From Zea mays (lineage: Eukaryota > Streptophyta > Magnoliopsida > Poales > Poaceae): DNA of 64,000 nucleotides. Position numbers and translations under genes: made by a program. The stretch's first letter is position 1; every line of letters starts with the position of its first letter. The notes below the pieces were generated by a model. The model did not search any database. It was not told the origin of the DNA and worked only from the letters and a program-made list of their open reading frames with translations. The DNA is taken from positions 136,430,990 to 136,494,989 of the forward strand of contig NC_050101.1 in the NCBI RefSeq assembly GCF_902167145.1. Reading direction: 5' to 3'. Below, in pieces: positions 12,744 through 24,090 of this stretch.

Positions 12744-12936
12744 TGTAACATCCCAAAATTCCAACCCGAGGTTTGGAACCCTAATCTCCTGACCCCACCT
12801 TTTATCCCTCCCTAATTTCTCCCTCATAGGACATCTCATCATATGCATACACCTTGATTGTTAGAAGCACCTCACATAGATGATTATTTTTTAGCACCTA
12901 AGATTATTTAGCTAATTATTTGTTCAAAAGAAAAAG

Positions 12937-13025
12937 GGATAAAAGAAATAGAAATAGAAATAGAAATAGAAAATAGAAAATAGAAAATAGAAAATAGAAA
13001 GGAAATAGAAAATAGAAAAGAAAAA
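12937..13025 (+). repeat. GAAATA/GAAAATA microsatellite in E2 5' LTR
   Basis: A tandem run of GAAATA-type units is clearly longer here than at the matching places in the 3' LTR (from about 21080) and the E3 LTR (from about 33460), so this copy has expanded or the others shrank. Confidence 0.85.
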
Positions 13026-13426
13026 GGAAAAACCTTCTCCCCCTCTGGTTGGGCCGTTTCTGGCCCAGCTCCCTCCCGTGCGCCCCTTCCCCCGGCCCAG
13101 CTCCCTCCCGCGCGCCGCGCCGCTCTCCCCCGCTGACCGGTTGGCCCCACCCGTCAACCCGCGCCCCCTCGCTCTCTCGCGATCTCTCTCTTGCGAGCAG
13201 GCCCCGCCCGTCAGCGCCTTCCACGCGTCCGTGACCGGGGCTAGCGACGTGATCGCCGCCGACCACTGCCCGCCCCGTCGCCTCGCCATTATCGCGTTCA
13301 CCAGCTCGGTTTGGCGCCTTGCGTCTGCCCGAGCCATCCCATCGTCACCACTGTGCACCACCATCTCCGCCGTGGCGAGCTCGCCGGGGCACGCCACCTC
13401 ACGCCCCCTTCTCCGCTCCGGGCGCC

Positions 13427-13434
13427 TATAAAAG
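13427..13434 (+). promoter_or_regulatory. TATA box of E2 5' LTR
   Basis: TATAAAAG lies in a GC-rich context and is conserved in the 3' LTR (21566) and in E3 (33815). It is the likely core promoter for the element RNA. Confidence 0.6.
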
Positions 13435-15527
13435 GGCCGCCTCGAGCTCCCCAATTCCTCACCCCGGCCTCGACCATCTCCTCCCCCTTCCCCCGAGCTC
13501 AATTGAGCCAGCGCCACCGCCATCTCCATCTCCGGTGAGCCTGCCCTTCCCCTCTACGTTGGGTTCTAGTTAAATTAGTTAAGCCCTTGAGCTCCGCCAC
13601 TTCACCTCGAGCACGGCACACCGTTTTCCCCTCGCCTATTGCACCATTGGCCTCACCGGCGACCTCACCGTCGCGAGCGCCCGCCACCATGCCGTGGACC
13701 GGCCACCCTAGGCACCCTCCAGCCAAATTGGCCCCTCCACCATAATCCCCTACCCCCGCCCGTGCTTCACCACCACTCCCCCGTCGCGGAACCGGAGCCC
13801 CGGCGGAGAACCGCCGCGGGGCTTCATCGTCGGTCGAGCCCCGGCCGGTTCGCCCCCCCGTCACCGCTCCACGCCGTTACCCCCCTCCTCTCGCTGACGC
13901 GTGGGCCCGCGCCCACGGCATCCGCCGCACTGTCGCCGCTCCTCCGCGGGCCGGCTAGGCCGCCTAACCCGCGCGCGCGTGCCCGCGCTCGGTTGGGCCG
14001 AAATTCCCCCGGCCCAGATAGCTGAGAATTCCTTTTTCTTTTTCCTTTTCCCATTTCTTTTTCCCATTTTCATATATATATTATATGCTGATATTTTATG
14101 CACCAAAAATAGTTTAAATAAATTATAGGGCACAAAAATAGTAATGTATAATAATTGGCACACCCCACCAAGTCACCATGATTGATGTATTGTTCCTTAT
14201 CTGTGTTTGTTAGCAGAAGAGGGATCCGATCCTCCGGAATTTATAACTCCAGAAGAAGGGCAGGAACTCGAGCCCTCCGAGATAAATCTTTTGTGCTAGG
14301 AAAGCTTCGACGAATGCAAGTCCATCCTTTCCTTGATGCATAATTTACCTATTCTTTCTACCACTACCTAAGCTGGGATTAAGGGATGGAATATTTGCAT
14401 TGTGAGCAGAGAGATAGCCCGCATTAACAAACATCTTTTGAGTACAAAATGTGGGATGGGAAAAGAGCAGTGGTTTTGACTAAGCGATGTTTTTAAAAAA
14501 TGTGCGATGAAGGGTATTCACCCTCATCACCTTGTGAGTGGGATGATCAGGGACTCCCTGGTTTAGGGGAGGGCCTATGGTGATGGCTCAACTGGTTTAG
14601 GTGTGAGCAGAAGGATCATCCCCTCATATAAGGACTGGTTTGTCATCCTTCACTACCTGTACTCATGATAAGTACAACCACTCGAGACTGTGTGGGCAGT
14701 CACTCAATCTGAACTCGTACGGTCCAACCCCAGGGTTATGAAGGCTAGGGAGCACCAGGAGGATAAGGAGGGGGAATGATTTGTCCAGTTTGGACATGGC
14801 GGTAGCCTGACTCCTTCCGGTATAACCGCTAAGGTTAGGACGTGCGAGGGAAAAAGAGATTCGGATTCGGATCTCATTGGCCATGGGATCGCAGAGCCGA
14901 ACTAGTGGGTAAAGTGTACCCCTCTACGCAGAGTTCAAACCTATTCAAATAGTCCGTGTCCACTGGTATGGACGAGTCTGGTGTGGTATGACAATTAGTG
15001 TTTTACAAAACTCCCTGAACAGGGAAATGTGTGTGTGAGTGTGTTTTTGGAAATGAAAATGATGCCCTGGGAGCGGGAAGCTCAGTGGTGGTTGAGTAAT
15101 GTGTTATTTCTGTTTCCTTGGAAAAAACCCTAAAAGTACTGTCTTTCTCTGAGAAAAGAAAGAGTGACTTCAACTCCACCATATAAAGCATGTATGATAT
15201 AGGTCCCTTTCTCCTTACGGGAGCAGGATGGGCTTGCAGAATACCTAGTGTATTCACCCAGATTTATTTATGTTTTACATTAGCTGAAGACTTCTTTTCT
15301 GCTATACTTGATTGAGGGGGCTGTGTCTGCACCTAGTTCTGCCTGTGGCTTGGGCTAGTTTATCTTCTACTGCACTTTGTATTTCTGGCTCTCTCGAGCC
15401 TGTACTCTGGTATTGTAATAACTTTTATTTGAACTCTGTACTATTTGAAGTAAGGAATATGGTTACTAGCCTCCTGGGACTAGTAATTGTATCACATTTG
15501 AGTCCCAAAGGATCGGGACGCTTCAGG

Positions 15528-15540
15528 TGGTATCAGAGCC
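15528..15540 (+). other. E2 primer-binding site
   Basis: TGGTATCAGAGCC lies two bases after the LTR end, a perfect plant initiator-Met-tRNA type site. Confidence 0.9.
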
Positions 15541-15667
15541 ATAGGACTGGCCATAGATCGCAGCCCCGACCTTAAAAGTTTGCCTTAACAAGAAAACACC
15601 TCTTACCCCTAAGAAAAATCTCCTCTCCTTTCCCCGATATTAACAGACCCTTCTTTTCTTCTACCAG

Positions 15668-16296
15668 ATGGAAGGCTCTTGGGTCATTAGGACATCCTAT
15701 TGCTCAGAGGAGGAAGGATTCCCTCATCTTTTGTGGAGTTGCGCGCTTCACATGGGGATCCGCAAGAAGCCGGAATATGTTTGGAAGGAATACCGCGAAA
15801 ACAGAATTGAGAAGTGCTCTATGGCAGTCTACCTGGGAGAAAGCCGAAGCTACCCAAACCACCCTCCTTTCCAAGTCACCTTCACTAGACACTTGCCAAA
15901 ATGTTGCCCGAAAAGCCCTCCGACAATTTTGCCAAAACTACAGTAAGGAGGTTTTTGAAACCCCCCTTTGTTACTTCCCACCTAGCAACAAAAATACCCC
16001 CACATAGAGGAAAAGACTTCAGGCCCTATCAGGAAGAGATCCTACCGAAGATGACCCCACCATCGTCTACATGGCCGGATATCTCCACACTCTCGATAAC
16101 CACTATGATGACCAAGAGCCAAGGATGCTAGACTGAGCGTAAGAAGAAAGCCCCTCCAGCTCCACCTCTCCCTAGGATAGAGAATTTGTCCAACGTCGAG
16201 GATATGTCCCTAGCTAGCCTTGATGACCTTCTCAAAGAATTTGGGGACACCTTAGAAAAGGAGTTCGGAAGTACCTTAGAAAGCACTCGCGTGTAG
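15668..16296 (+). pseudogene. E2 pre-gag ORF, broken by two deletions
   Basis: It starts at ATG 15668 and reads well to about residue 75 (MGIRKKPEYVWKEY region). A short deletion near 15888, between two similar ACACTTGCC-type flanks, shifts the frame. A larger deletion near 16111 removes the middle present in E3. The end is recognised from the shared lysine-rich and acidic tail, finishing at TAG 16294-16296. E3 shows the fuller form: a globular N-terminal part and a charged coiled coil. Similar proteins are common as hypothetical proteins in grass genomes, as I recall. The function in the element is unknown. Confidence 0.6.
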
Positions 16297-16408
16297 TGCG
16301 ACTTGTGGTAACTGTATGCTTGTAATGAACTGGCGTAATGAATAAAATAACTTGGTTGAAAAAGAAATTTGGCATATGCATAGTAGTAACTCTCTCTCCC
16401 CCTGGTAG

Positions 16409-17485
16409 ATGGCTTTGGATAAAACCACGCCTATCGCCTTCGGGATTGGAGCAGGGTTTCCCCTAGGAGCTGAAGGAGAAGCCAGTGGAGAAGGGAGTGA
16501 GACCCACCTCCCCGCACCTTCGGAGCTGGCCTTAGATTTAGCCCAAGTTCTAGCCAACCAAACCCGACTCATTGAGGTCCTCACTAGAAGACTGGAGACT
16601 CAACGCTCGAATGGTGGAAGACCACAAGACAGGATGGGAGATTTCCTGAGGCTCAAGCCTCCCACATTCGCTGGATCCAGTAATCCCCTCGATGCTGATG
16701 ACTGGCTACGCACGATTAAAAGGAAGTTAGAAGCCATCGGATGCCCAGGGAATCAGCCTGTTCAATTGGCTGCTCATCAACTTTCCAGGATGTCCCTAGC
16801 TTGGTGGGATACCTTCAACGCTGCCGTCAGAGATGCTACCTGGACAGAGTTTGAAACTTCTTTCCGAGAGCACCATGTGCCCCAAGGGATCATTCAGCTC
16901 AAGGAAGATGAATTTCGGGAACTAACTCATGGAGGAAGATCTGTCAGCGAGTACATGCACAAATTCACAGAATTAGCTTGCTACGCGCCTGATGATGTCA
17001 GCACAGAAGCCAAGAAGATGGCCCGCTTCTTGAAAGGGCTCAGACCAGAACTCAAGACCATCCTAGCCAGCCAAGATTTCCTCAGCTTCTCGCACCTTTC
17101 AAACAAAGCCATACAAGTGGAAAGGGCAAGAGAAGAAGAAAAAGGTCACCTCAAGAGGAAATTCCAAGTCCTCCAAGCTCAGCAGCAAGACCGGCACCAG
17201 AGAACTCGATCTTTTGGGTTTCCACCCAAGGGACCAAGCTTCAATAGACCAGCTAGACCCACTCCTTCACGTTTCAGTCAGCAGAGTCAGAGCTCCTTTC
17301 AGGCCCCCTCAGTTGCAAGCAACCAACCACCAGCAAATGCCTGTTGGCACTATGGAGACCCCAGTCACTTCAAGAACAACTGCCCCCAGTTGAAGGCATC
17401 AGGACCTACTTACTCCAACTCGGTGAATGGCCCCAAGAATACCTCAGCACCCGCCCCCAAGGCGCCCTCCTCCATTAGCCAGTAG
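16409..17485 (+). CDS. gag: E2 gag, 358 aa, ends in an amber codon before protease
   Basis: Capsid/nucleocapsid protein of a Ty3/gypsy element. The Retrotrans_gag domain runs about residues 70-215 (FLRLKPPTFAGSSNP; LDADDWLRTI; AWWDTFNAAVRD; FREHHVPQG). A basic, glutamine-rich tail follows. The nucleocapsid knuckle at 17342-17383 reads CWHYGDPSHFKNNC: the second Cys of CX2CX4HX4C is Tyr (TAT 17351-17353), so zinc binding is probably lost. The same change is in E3. The frame stops at TAG 17483-17485 but stays open after it into protease, so gag and pol were one frame. The amber codon is also in E3. The start is the first ATG after the leader. RNA packaging by this copy is doubtful. Confidence 0.85.
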   Translation: MALDKTTPIAFGIGAGFPLGAEGEASGEGSETHLPAPSELALDLAQVLANQTRLIEVLTRRLETQRSNGGRPQDRMGDFLRLKPPTFAGSSNPLDADDWLRTIKRKLEAIGCPGNQPVQLAAHQLSRMSLAWWDTFNAAVRDATWTEFETSFREHHVPQGIIQLKEDEFRELTHGGRSVSEYMHKFTELACYAPDDVSTEAKKMARFLKGLRPELKTILASQDFLSFSHLSNKAIQVERAREEEKGHLKRKFQVLQAQQQDRHQRTRSFGFPPKGPSFNRPARPTPSRFSQQSQSSFQAPSVASNQPPANACWHYGDPSHFKNNCPQLKASGPTYSNSVNGPKNTSAPAPKAPSSISQ

Positions 17486-17812
17486 AACAAGACCCAGTAT
17501 CAAGGAAGGGCACGAGTAAACCACATCGATGCTCAGGAGGCTCAGCAAGCTCCGGGAGTAGTGCTCGGTGAGTTCCTCGTTGAATTTACTCCCGCTACAG
17601 TACTTTTTGATTCAGGATCATCCCATTCTTTTATAGCCACCAGTTTTATGGAAAAGCATGGCATTCCCTCTACCCATCTAGAAATCCCCTTGGTCACTCG
17701 AACCCTAGGGTCAGACCTTCTATGCCAGCTCAAATGCTCCCAGGTCAGAATTCTTTTAAGTGGGGTAGTGTTCTTAGCAGACTTAACCGTCTTGCCATCC
17801 TAAGGAATTGAT
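17486..17812 (+). pseudogene. E2 protease segment between two stops
   Basis: This in-frame stretch links gag to pol. It contains the aspartic protease active site DSGSSHSF near 17610, hydrophobic strands after it, and is closed by TAA at 17801-17803. The matching codon in E3 is CAA (38413-38415), so the E2 stop is a C-to-T change. Without suppression of both stops the protease is not joined to gag or RT. Confidence 0.8.
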
Positions 17813-20806
17813 GTGATCTTAGGGATGGATTGGCTAACCAAGCACAAAGGAATCATAAGTTGCGCAAACAAGACAGTCCTTCTCACGGACCACCAAGGAA
17901 AGTCATTCTCTTGTCAGGCTCAGCCACCCGCCAGTGATCCTATGGTGTTTAATCTAGCAACAGAAAGCATGTCAGTGATAGAAGAATTCATGGATGTATT
18001 TCCAGAAGAGTTGCCAGGAATGCCGCCAGAAAGAGAAGTGGAATTCTACATAGACCTGATCCCTGGTACGACACCGATCGCAAAGAGACCATACCGCATG
18101 GCTCCTATCGAGTTAGCAGAATTAAAACTCCAGATCGCAGAGCTTCAACAAAAAGGGTACATCCGTCCCAGCTCATCCCCTTGGGGAGCACCAGTCCTTT
18201 TCGTCACTAAAAAGGATGGAAGTATGAGGATGTGTATTGATTACCGATCTTTAAATGAAGTTACAATAAAAAACAAGTATCCACTCCCTCGAATCGACGA
18301 CCTCTTCGACCAGCTTCAAGGGGCCAAATATTTCTCCAAGATAGACCTGAGGTCTGGTTATCACCAACTGAGAATCAAGGAAGCAGATATTCAGAAGACT
18401 GCATTTGTCACCCGGTACGGACAATATGAGTTCACAGTAATGCCTTTTGGACTAACGAACGCACCCGCCTTTTTCATGAACCTCATGAATAAGGTATTTA
18501 TGGAAGAGCTGGATAAGTTTGTCGTAGTTTTCATTGACGACATCCTTATCTGCTCCAAGAATCGCGAAGACCATGAGCGTCACCTCCGGATCGTCCTCGG
18601 AAGACTCAGGGCACATCAACTCTATGCTAAGCTCATAAAATATGAATTCTGGTTAGAAAAGATAGCCTTCCTTGGGCATGTCTTGACAGCAGAAGGAATA
18701 GAAGTGGACCCGTCCAAGGTAGAAGCAGTATCAAAATGGAAGCAGCCATCCAACGTCAGTGAAGTTCGAAGCTTTCTAGGAATGGCAGGATATTACCGCC
18801 GCTTTATCAAGGGATTCTCCAGCATAGCAAGACCTATGACCGAGCTCCTCAAGAAAGACAATAAGTTTGTGTGGACGCCGAAGTGTGAGGAAAGTTTCCA
18901 GATCATAAAAGAAAAGCTCATGACCACGCCCGTTTTGACACTACCGGATATACACCAGGATTTCATCGTCTTCTGTGATGCTTCAAGGCAAGGCTTAGGG
19001 TGTGTCCTGATGCAAAATGAGAAAGTTATTGCTTATGCATCGTGCTTACTCAAGCCGCATGAGCAGAATTATCCCACCCATGATTTGGAATTGGCAGCCA
19101 TAGTGCGTGCCCTAAAAATATGGAGGCACTACCTAATTGGGAACAAATGCCACATCTTCACCGATCACAAGAGTCTGAAGTATATCTTCACTCAGCAAGA
19201 TCTCAACCTCCGTCAGAGAAGATGGCTAGAACTGATCAAAGATTATGACCTTGAGATCCATTATCACCCCGAAAAGGCCAACGTGGTAGCAGACACCCTC
19301 AGCCGAAAACCTTTCGGGATGAAGGGGATCAACTTTTTAGAAGACTGGAAGAAGGAATCAGCTCGGCTGAATGCATGTCTGGGAAACAACGACAGCCTAG
19401 AAGTCAAACCAATGTTAGAAGACCTCATATGCAAAGCTCAACGTCTAGACGCAGAAACAACAAGACTTATGGCAAAATCTCGCAAAGAACAACTTCCGGA
19501 CCTCAAGACAGATGAACAAGGAGTCCTTTGGTTCAAGAACCGTCTATGTGTACCAAAAGGAGAGGCACGAGAAGTCCTGCTCGATGAAGCTCACAACTCA
19601 GCCTATTCCATCCACCCAAGAACCACCAAGATGTACCTAGACCTCAAAACCAGATATTGGTGGAGAGGGATGAAGAAAGAGATAACACAGTATGTGGCCC
19701 GGTGTGACACTTGCCAACAAACAAAAGCCGAGCACCAGAAACCTGCAAGCCTGTTGCAACCCCTCTTAGTGCCCGAATGGAAGTGGGAGGAAATAGGCAT
19801 GGATTTTGTAACCGGACTACCCCGGACGCAAAAAGGGAACGACTCTATCTGGGTAATAATAGACCGCCTCACCAAGGTAGCCCACTTCATCCCAGTGAAA
19901 ACTACCTTTGGAGGAGCCACCCTTGCCCGGATTTATCTCAAAGAGATAGTCAGACTCCATGGCATTCCAAGGAAGATAGTGTCAGACAGGGGAACCCAGT
20001 TCACCTCCAAATTTTGGATGAGCCTTCAGCAAGCTATTTGCACCAAGTTAGACTTCAGCACCGCCTATCACCCCCAGACAGATGGTCAGACAGAAAGGGT
20101 CAACAAGGTCCTCGAAGATTTATTAAGAGCCTGTGTGTTAACATTTGACAGAAACTGGGAGTCCAGTTTGCCTTATGCAGAGTTCTCGTATAACAACAGC
20201 CATCAGGCCAGTATCAAGATGTCACCGTTCGAAGCATTGTATGGACAAAAGTGCCAGACCCTTCTCATGTGGTCCAACATAGGGGAAAAGACACTGGAAG
20301 GACCTGCCTTTGTTAAAGAGGCTAAAGAGAAAGTTGCCCTGATCCACAAAAGATTACTTGAAGCTCAGAGTCGGCAGAAAAGTTATGCGAACAACAGGCG
20401 GAGAGAACTCAGATTTGAAGAAGGAGACTTCGTCTACCTCAAGGTCTCCCCGATGCGTGGTGTCAAAAGGTTCCAAGTGAAAGGAAAGCTAGCACCACGA
20501 TTTGTCGGCCCCTATCCCATCATTGGCAGAGTGGGACCCGCAGCATACCATCTTGAATTACCAGAATCCATGTCTGATATCCACAATGTGTTTCATGTGT
20601 CCCAGCTCCGCAAATGCCTGCAAGTACTAGAAAGTCACATCGAAGAAGAGACAATCCAGATTCAGAAAGATCTTCAGTACCGAGAAAAGCCAATAAAGAT
20701 TTTTGACTCAGCAGTCCGGAAGACCCGCAACTCAGAAGTGAAACTCTGTAATGTTCCGTGGAGCAGAGAAGGAGAAGATGAAGCAACCTGGGTGAGGACT
20801 CTTTGA
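17813..20806 (+). CDS. pol: E2 pol: protease end, RT, RNase H, integrase, partial chromodomain (997 aa)
   Basis: A long uninterrupted frame copies element RNA and inserts the DNA. It starts inside protease (MILGMDWL). RT spans roughly residues 80-270 with catalytic FIDD at 240-243. RNase H follows at about 380-500 ([21 protein letters not shown]). Integrase has a zinc region ([21 protein letters not shown]) and core residues D664, D725 and E761, with 35 residues between the last two. A GPY/F module ([13 protein letters not shown]) follows, then a chromodomain start ([14 protein letters not shown]). The frame is lost just after DEATW, so the chromodomain end is missing and targeting may be impaired. 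The ATG at 17813 is probably not the natural start, since the frame was continuous with gag. Confidence 0.9.
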   Translation: MILGMDWLTKHKGIISCANKTVLLTDHQGKSFSCQAQPPASDPMVFNLATESMSVIEEFMDVFPEELPGMPPEREVEFYIDLIPGTTPIAKRPYRMAPIELAELKLQIAELQQKGYIRPSSSPWGAPVLFVTKKDGSMRMCIDYRSLNEVTIKNKYPLPRIDDLFDQLQGAKYFSKIDLRSGYHQLRIKEADIQKTAFVTRYGQYEFTVMPFGLTNAPAFFMNLMNKVFMEELDKFVVVFIDDILICSKNREDHERHLRIVLGRLRAHQLYAKLIKYEFWLEKIAFLGHVLTAEGIEVDPSKVEAVSKWKQPSNVSEVRSFLGMAGYYRRFIKGFSSIARPMTELLKKDNKFVWTPKCEESFQIIKEKLMTTPVLTLPDIHQDFIVFCDASRQGLGCVLMQNEKVIAYASCLLKPHEQNYPTHDLELAAIVRALKIWRHYLIGNKCHIFTDHKSLKYIFTQQDLNLRQRRWLELIKDYDLEIHYHPEKANVVADTLSRKPFGMKGINFLEDWKKESARLNACLGNNDSLEVKPMLEDLICKAQRLDAETTRLMAKSRKEQLPDLKTDEQGVLWFKNRLCVPKGEAREVLLDEAHNSAYSIHPRTTKMYLDLKTRYWWRGMKKEITQYVARCDTCQQTKAEHQKPASLLQPLLVPEWKWEEIGMDFVTGLPRTQKGNDSIWVIIDRLTKVAHFIPVKTTFGGATLARIYLKEIVRLHGIPRKIVSDRGTQFTSKFWMSLQQAICTKLDFSTAYHPQTDGQTERVNKVLEDLLRACVLTFDRNWESSLPYAEFSYNNSHQASIKMSPFEALYGQKCQTLLMWSNIGEKTLEGPAFVKEAKEKVALIHKRLLEAQSRQKSYANNRRRELRFEEGDFVYLKVSPMRGVKRFQVKGKLAPRFVGPYPIIGRVGPAAYHLELPESMSDIHNVFHVSQLRKCLQVLESHIEEETIQIQKDLQYREKPIKIFDSAVRKTRNSEVKLCNVPWSREGEDEATWVRTL

Positions 20807-20866
20807 GGAGGAAATACATTTACCTTTTCTCGAGCCCTGTCTGAATTTCGAGGGTGAGATTCCTTT

Positions 20867-20880
20867 AAGTGGGGTAGGTT
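20867..20880 (+). other. E2 polypurine tract
   Basis: AAGTGGGGTAGGTT directly precedes the 3' LTR and primes plus-strand DNA. Upstream GAGGGTGAGATT resembles the stretch before the tracts of E1 and E7. Confidence 0.8.
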
Positions 20881-23660
20881 TGTAACATCCCAAAATTCCA
20901 ACCCGAGGTTTGGAACCCTAATCTCCTGACCCCCCTTTTATCTCTCCCTAATTTCTCCCTCATAGGACATCTCATCATATGCATACACCTTGATTGTTAG
21001 AAGCACCTCACATAGATGATTATTTTTTAGCACCTAAGATTATTTAGCTAATTATTTGTTCAAAAGAAAAGGGGATAAAAGAAATAGAAATAGAAAATAG
21101 AAAGGAAATAGAAAATAGAAAAGAAAAAGGAAAAACCTTCTCCCCCCCCGGTTGGGTCGTTTCCGGCCTAGCTCCCTCCCGCGTGCCCCCCTTCCCCTGG
21201 CCCACGCAACCCAACTCCCTCCCGCGCGTCGCGCTGCTCTCCCTCGCTGACCGGTCGGCCCCACCCGTCAGCCCGCGCCCCCTCGCTCTCTCACGATCTC
21301 TCTCTGGCAAGCGGGCCCCGCCCGTCAGTGCCTTCCTCGCGTCCGTGACCGGGGCTAGCGACGCGATCGCCGCTGGCCACTGCCCGCCCCGTCGCCTCGC
21401 CATTGTCGTGTTCACCAGCTCGGTTTGGCGCCTTGCGTCTGCCTGAGCCATCCCATCGCCCCGTCTGCCCGAGCCATCCCATCGTCACCACTGTGCACCA
21501 CCATCTCTGCCATGGTGAGCTCGCTGGGGCACGCCACCTCACGCCCCTTCTCCACCCCGGGCGCCTATAAAAGGGCCACCCCGAGCTCCCCAATTCCTCA
21601 CCCCAGCCTCGGCCATCTCCTCCCCCTTCCCTCGAGCTCAATTGAGCCAGCGCCGCCGCCATCTCCATCTCCGGTGAGCCTCCCCTTCCCCTCTATGTTG
21701 GGTTCTAGTTAAATTAGTTTAGCCCTTGAGCTCCGCCACTTCACCCCGAGCACGACACACTTTTTTCCCCTTGCCTATTGCACCGTTGGCCTCGTCGGTG
21801 ACCTCACCGCCGCGAGCGCCCGCCACCGCGCCGTGGACCAGCCACCCCAGGCACCCTCCGACTAAATTGGCCCCTCCACCATAATCCCCTACCCCCGCCC
21901 ATGCCTCGCCACCACTCCCCCATCGCTGAACCGGAGCCTCGGCGGAGAACCGCCGTGGGGCTTCACCGCCAGTCGAGCCCCGACCGGTTCGCCCCCCGTC
22001 ACCGCTCCACGCCGTTACCCCCTCCTCTCTCTGATGCGTGGGCCCGCGCCCACGGCGTCCGCCACGCCGTCGCCGCTCCTCCGCGGGCCGGCTAGGCCGC
22101 CTGCCCCGCGAGCGCCCGCGCTTGGCTGGGCCAAAATTCCCCCCGGCCCAGCTAGCTGAGAATTCCTTTTTCTTTTTCCTTTTCCCATTTCTTTTCCCAT
22201 TTTCATATATATATTTATATGCTGATATTTTATGCACCAAAAATAGTTCAAATAAATTATAGGGCACAAAAATAATAATGTATAATAATTGGCACACCCC
22301 ACCAAGTCACCATGATTGATGTATTGTTCCTTATCTGTGTTTGTTAGCGGAAGAGGGATCCGATCCTCCGGAATTTATAACTCCGGAAGAAGGGTAGGAA
22401 CCCGACCCCTCCGAGATAAATCTTTTGTGCCAGGAAAGCTTCGACGAAGGCAAGTCCATCCTTCCCTTGATGCATAATTTACCTATTCTTTCTACCACTA
22501 CCTAAGCCGGGATTAAGGGATGGAATATTTGCATTGTGAGCAGAGAGATAGCCCACATTAACAAACATCTTTTGAGTACAAAATGTGGGATGGGAAAAGA
22601 GCAGTGGTTTTGACTAAACGATATTTTTAAAAAGTGTGCGATGAAGGGTATTCACCCTCATCACCTTGTGAGTGGGATGATCAGGGACTCCCTGGTTTAG
22701 GGGAGGGCCTAAGGTGATGGCTCAACTGGTTTAGGTGTGAGCAGAAGGATCGTCCCCTCATATAAGGACCGGTTTGTCATCCTTCACTACATGTACTCAT
22801 GATAAGTACAACCACTCGAGACTGTGTGGGCAGTCACTCAATCTGAACTCGTACGGTCCAACCCTAGGGTTAAGAAGGCTGGTGAGCACCGGGAGGATAA
22901 GGAGGGGGAATGTTTTGTCCAGTTTGGACATGGCGGTAGCCTGACTCCTTCTGGTATAACCGCTAAGGTTAGGACGTGCGAGGGAAGAAAGAGATTCAGA
23001 TTCGGATCTCATTGGCCAAGGGATCGCAGAGACGGACTAGTGGGTAAAGTGTACCCCTCTACGCAGAGTTCAAACCTATTCGAATAGTCCATGTCCGCTG
23101 GTATGGAAGAGTCTGGTGTGGTATGACATATAGTGTTTTACAAAACTCCGTGAACAGGGAAATGTGTGTGTGAGTGTGTTTTTGGAAATGAAAATGATGC
23201 CACAGGAGCGGGAAGCTTAGTGGTGGTTGAGTAATGTGTTATTTCTATTTCCTTGGGAAAAACCCTAAAAGTACTGCCTTTCTCTGAGAAAAAGAAGAGT
23301 GACTTCAACTCCACCATATAAACCATGTATGATATAGGTCCCTTTCTCCTTACGGGAGCGGGATGGGCTTGCGGAATACCTAGTGTATTCACCCAGATTT
23401 ATTTATGTTTTTCAGCAGCTGAAGACTTCTTTTCTGCTATACTTGATTGAGGGGGCTGTGTCTGCACCCAGTTCTGCCTGTGGCTTGGGCTAGTTTATCT
23501 TCTACTATGCTTTGTATTTCTGGCTCTCTCGAGCCTGTACTTTGGTATTGTAATAACTTTTATTCGAACTCTGTACTATTTGAAGTAAGGAATGTGGTTA
23601 CTAGCCTCCTGGGACTAGTAATTGTATCACATTTGAGTCCCAAAGGATCAGGACGCTTCA
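20881..23660 (+). repeat. E2 3' LTR
   Basis: It begins TGTAACATCC after the polypurine tract and ends CTTCA before the target duplication GGAAG. It shares a short internal duplication (near 21446-21481) with E3's LTR but not with E2's own 5' LTR. Confidence 0.92.
21566..21573 (+). promoter_or_regulatory. TATA box of E2 3' LTR
   Basis: TATAAAAG is at the position matching 13427 in the 5' LTR. From here transcription could read out into E1 sequence. Confidence 0.5.
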
Positions 23661-23665
23661 GGAAG
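23661..23665. repeat. Target-site duplication GGAAG, right of E2
   Basis: It matches 12739-12743. Together they show E2 arrived by normal integration. Confidence 0.92.
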
Positions 23666-23925
23666 CCAAAGCTCGAGCCCGTGTGGAGGAGCTTAGCACA
23701 GCCATGGACAACTTGCAGGTGTACTGTAATATGCTACATGAGGAGGTTCATGTATTGTATTCACAACTGCACCCTAACGTACCTGTGGATCCTGTCAGAA
23801 TGGAAACTGGACCTTCTGGAGTAGTGGGAGAGGCACTTGGTGGTGAACTGGACCTTTTCAGGCCTGCTCCCTCTATGAAGCTGGTTGATGAATGGTCATC
23901 TACGCTCGACAGTGAAGCTACCTAA
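23666..23925 (+). pseudogene. E1 pre-gag ORF, 3' half
   Basis: It continues the frame broken at 12743 by E2. When GGAAG is counted once, the reading passes from the lysine/glutamate-rich helix into KARARVEELSTAMDNLQ and ends at TAA 23923-23925. The stretch has heptad-like charged and hydrophobic spacing, then a proline- and glycine-bearing tail. The full pre-gag protein would be about 190 residues. No known domain is recognised. Confidence 0.6.
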
Positions 23926-24090
23926 AGTGATAAGAAGCTAGAGTAGTGTAGTATAAACATAATGTTAATGTATAATAGGTAATGTAATCCTGTTGTAAAT
24001 TCGAGTCTGTATCATTACCCTTTTTAGTAATGTAAAATGGATGGTTTACTTTGGCATATTATATTTTTTTTCCAAATGTTCTTTGCCTCA

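Larger units (their letters stand above)
12744..15525 (+). repeat. E2 5' LTR
   Basis: It begins TGTAACATCC and ends CTTCA, followed by the primer site. It contains an expanded GAAATA tract, a GC-rich promoter zone with TATAAAAG and a long 3' part. Relative to the 3' LTR it lacks a short duplication near 13335 (in the 3' LTR, GAGCCATCCC occurs twice at about 21446-21481). GC-rich frames on both strands in it look non-coding. Confidence 0.92.
12744..23660 (+). mobile_element. E2: Tekay-like chromovirus, complete structure
   Basis: LTRs of 2782 and 2780 bp (12744-15525, 20881-23660), GGAAG target duplication, primer site, pre-gag ORF, gag, pol with chromodomain remnant and a polypurine tract are all present. 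It sits inside the pre-gag ORF of E1. Its pol is the least damaged in the window. A sister copy, E3, occupies the same site in the second E1 unit. Confidence 0.93.

Noticed and set aside
13049..14128. Several GC-rich ORFs on both strands (up to 201 codons) in the E2 LTR, repeated near 21183-22297 and 33624-34558
   Set aside because: They lie inside LTRs, overlap each other in many frames, have proline/arginine-rich composition typical of GC-rich non-coding DNA, and are not conserved in length between the three LTR copies.
17483..17485. Programmed amber readthrough between gag and pol in E2
   Set aside because: The adjacent zinc knuckle has lost a Cys and no known readthrough context is evident; inherited mutation is simpler, though kept open as a finding.
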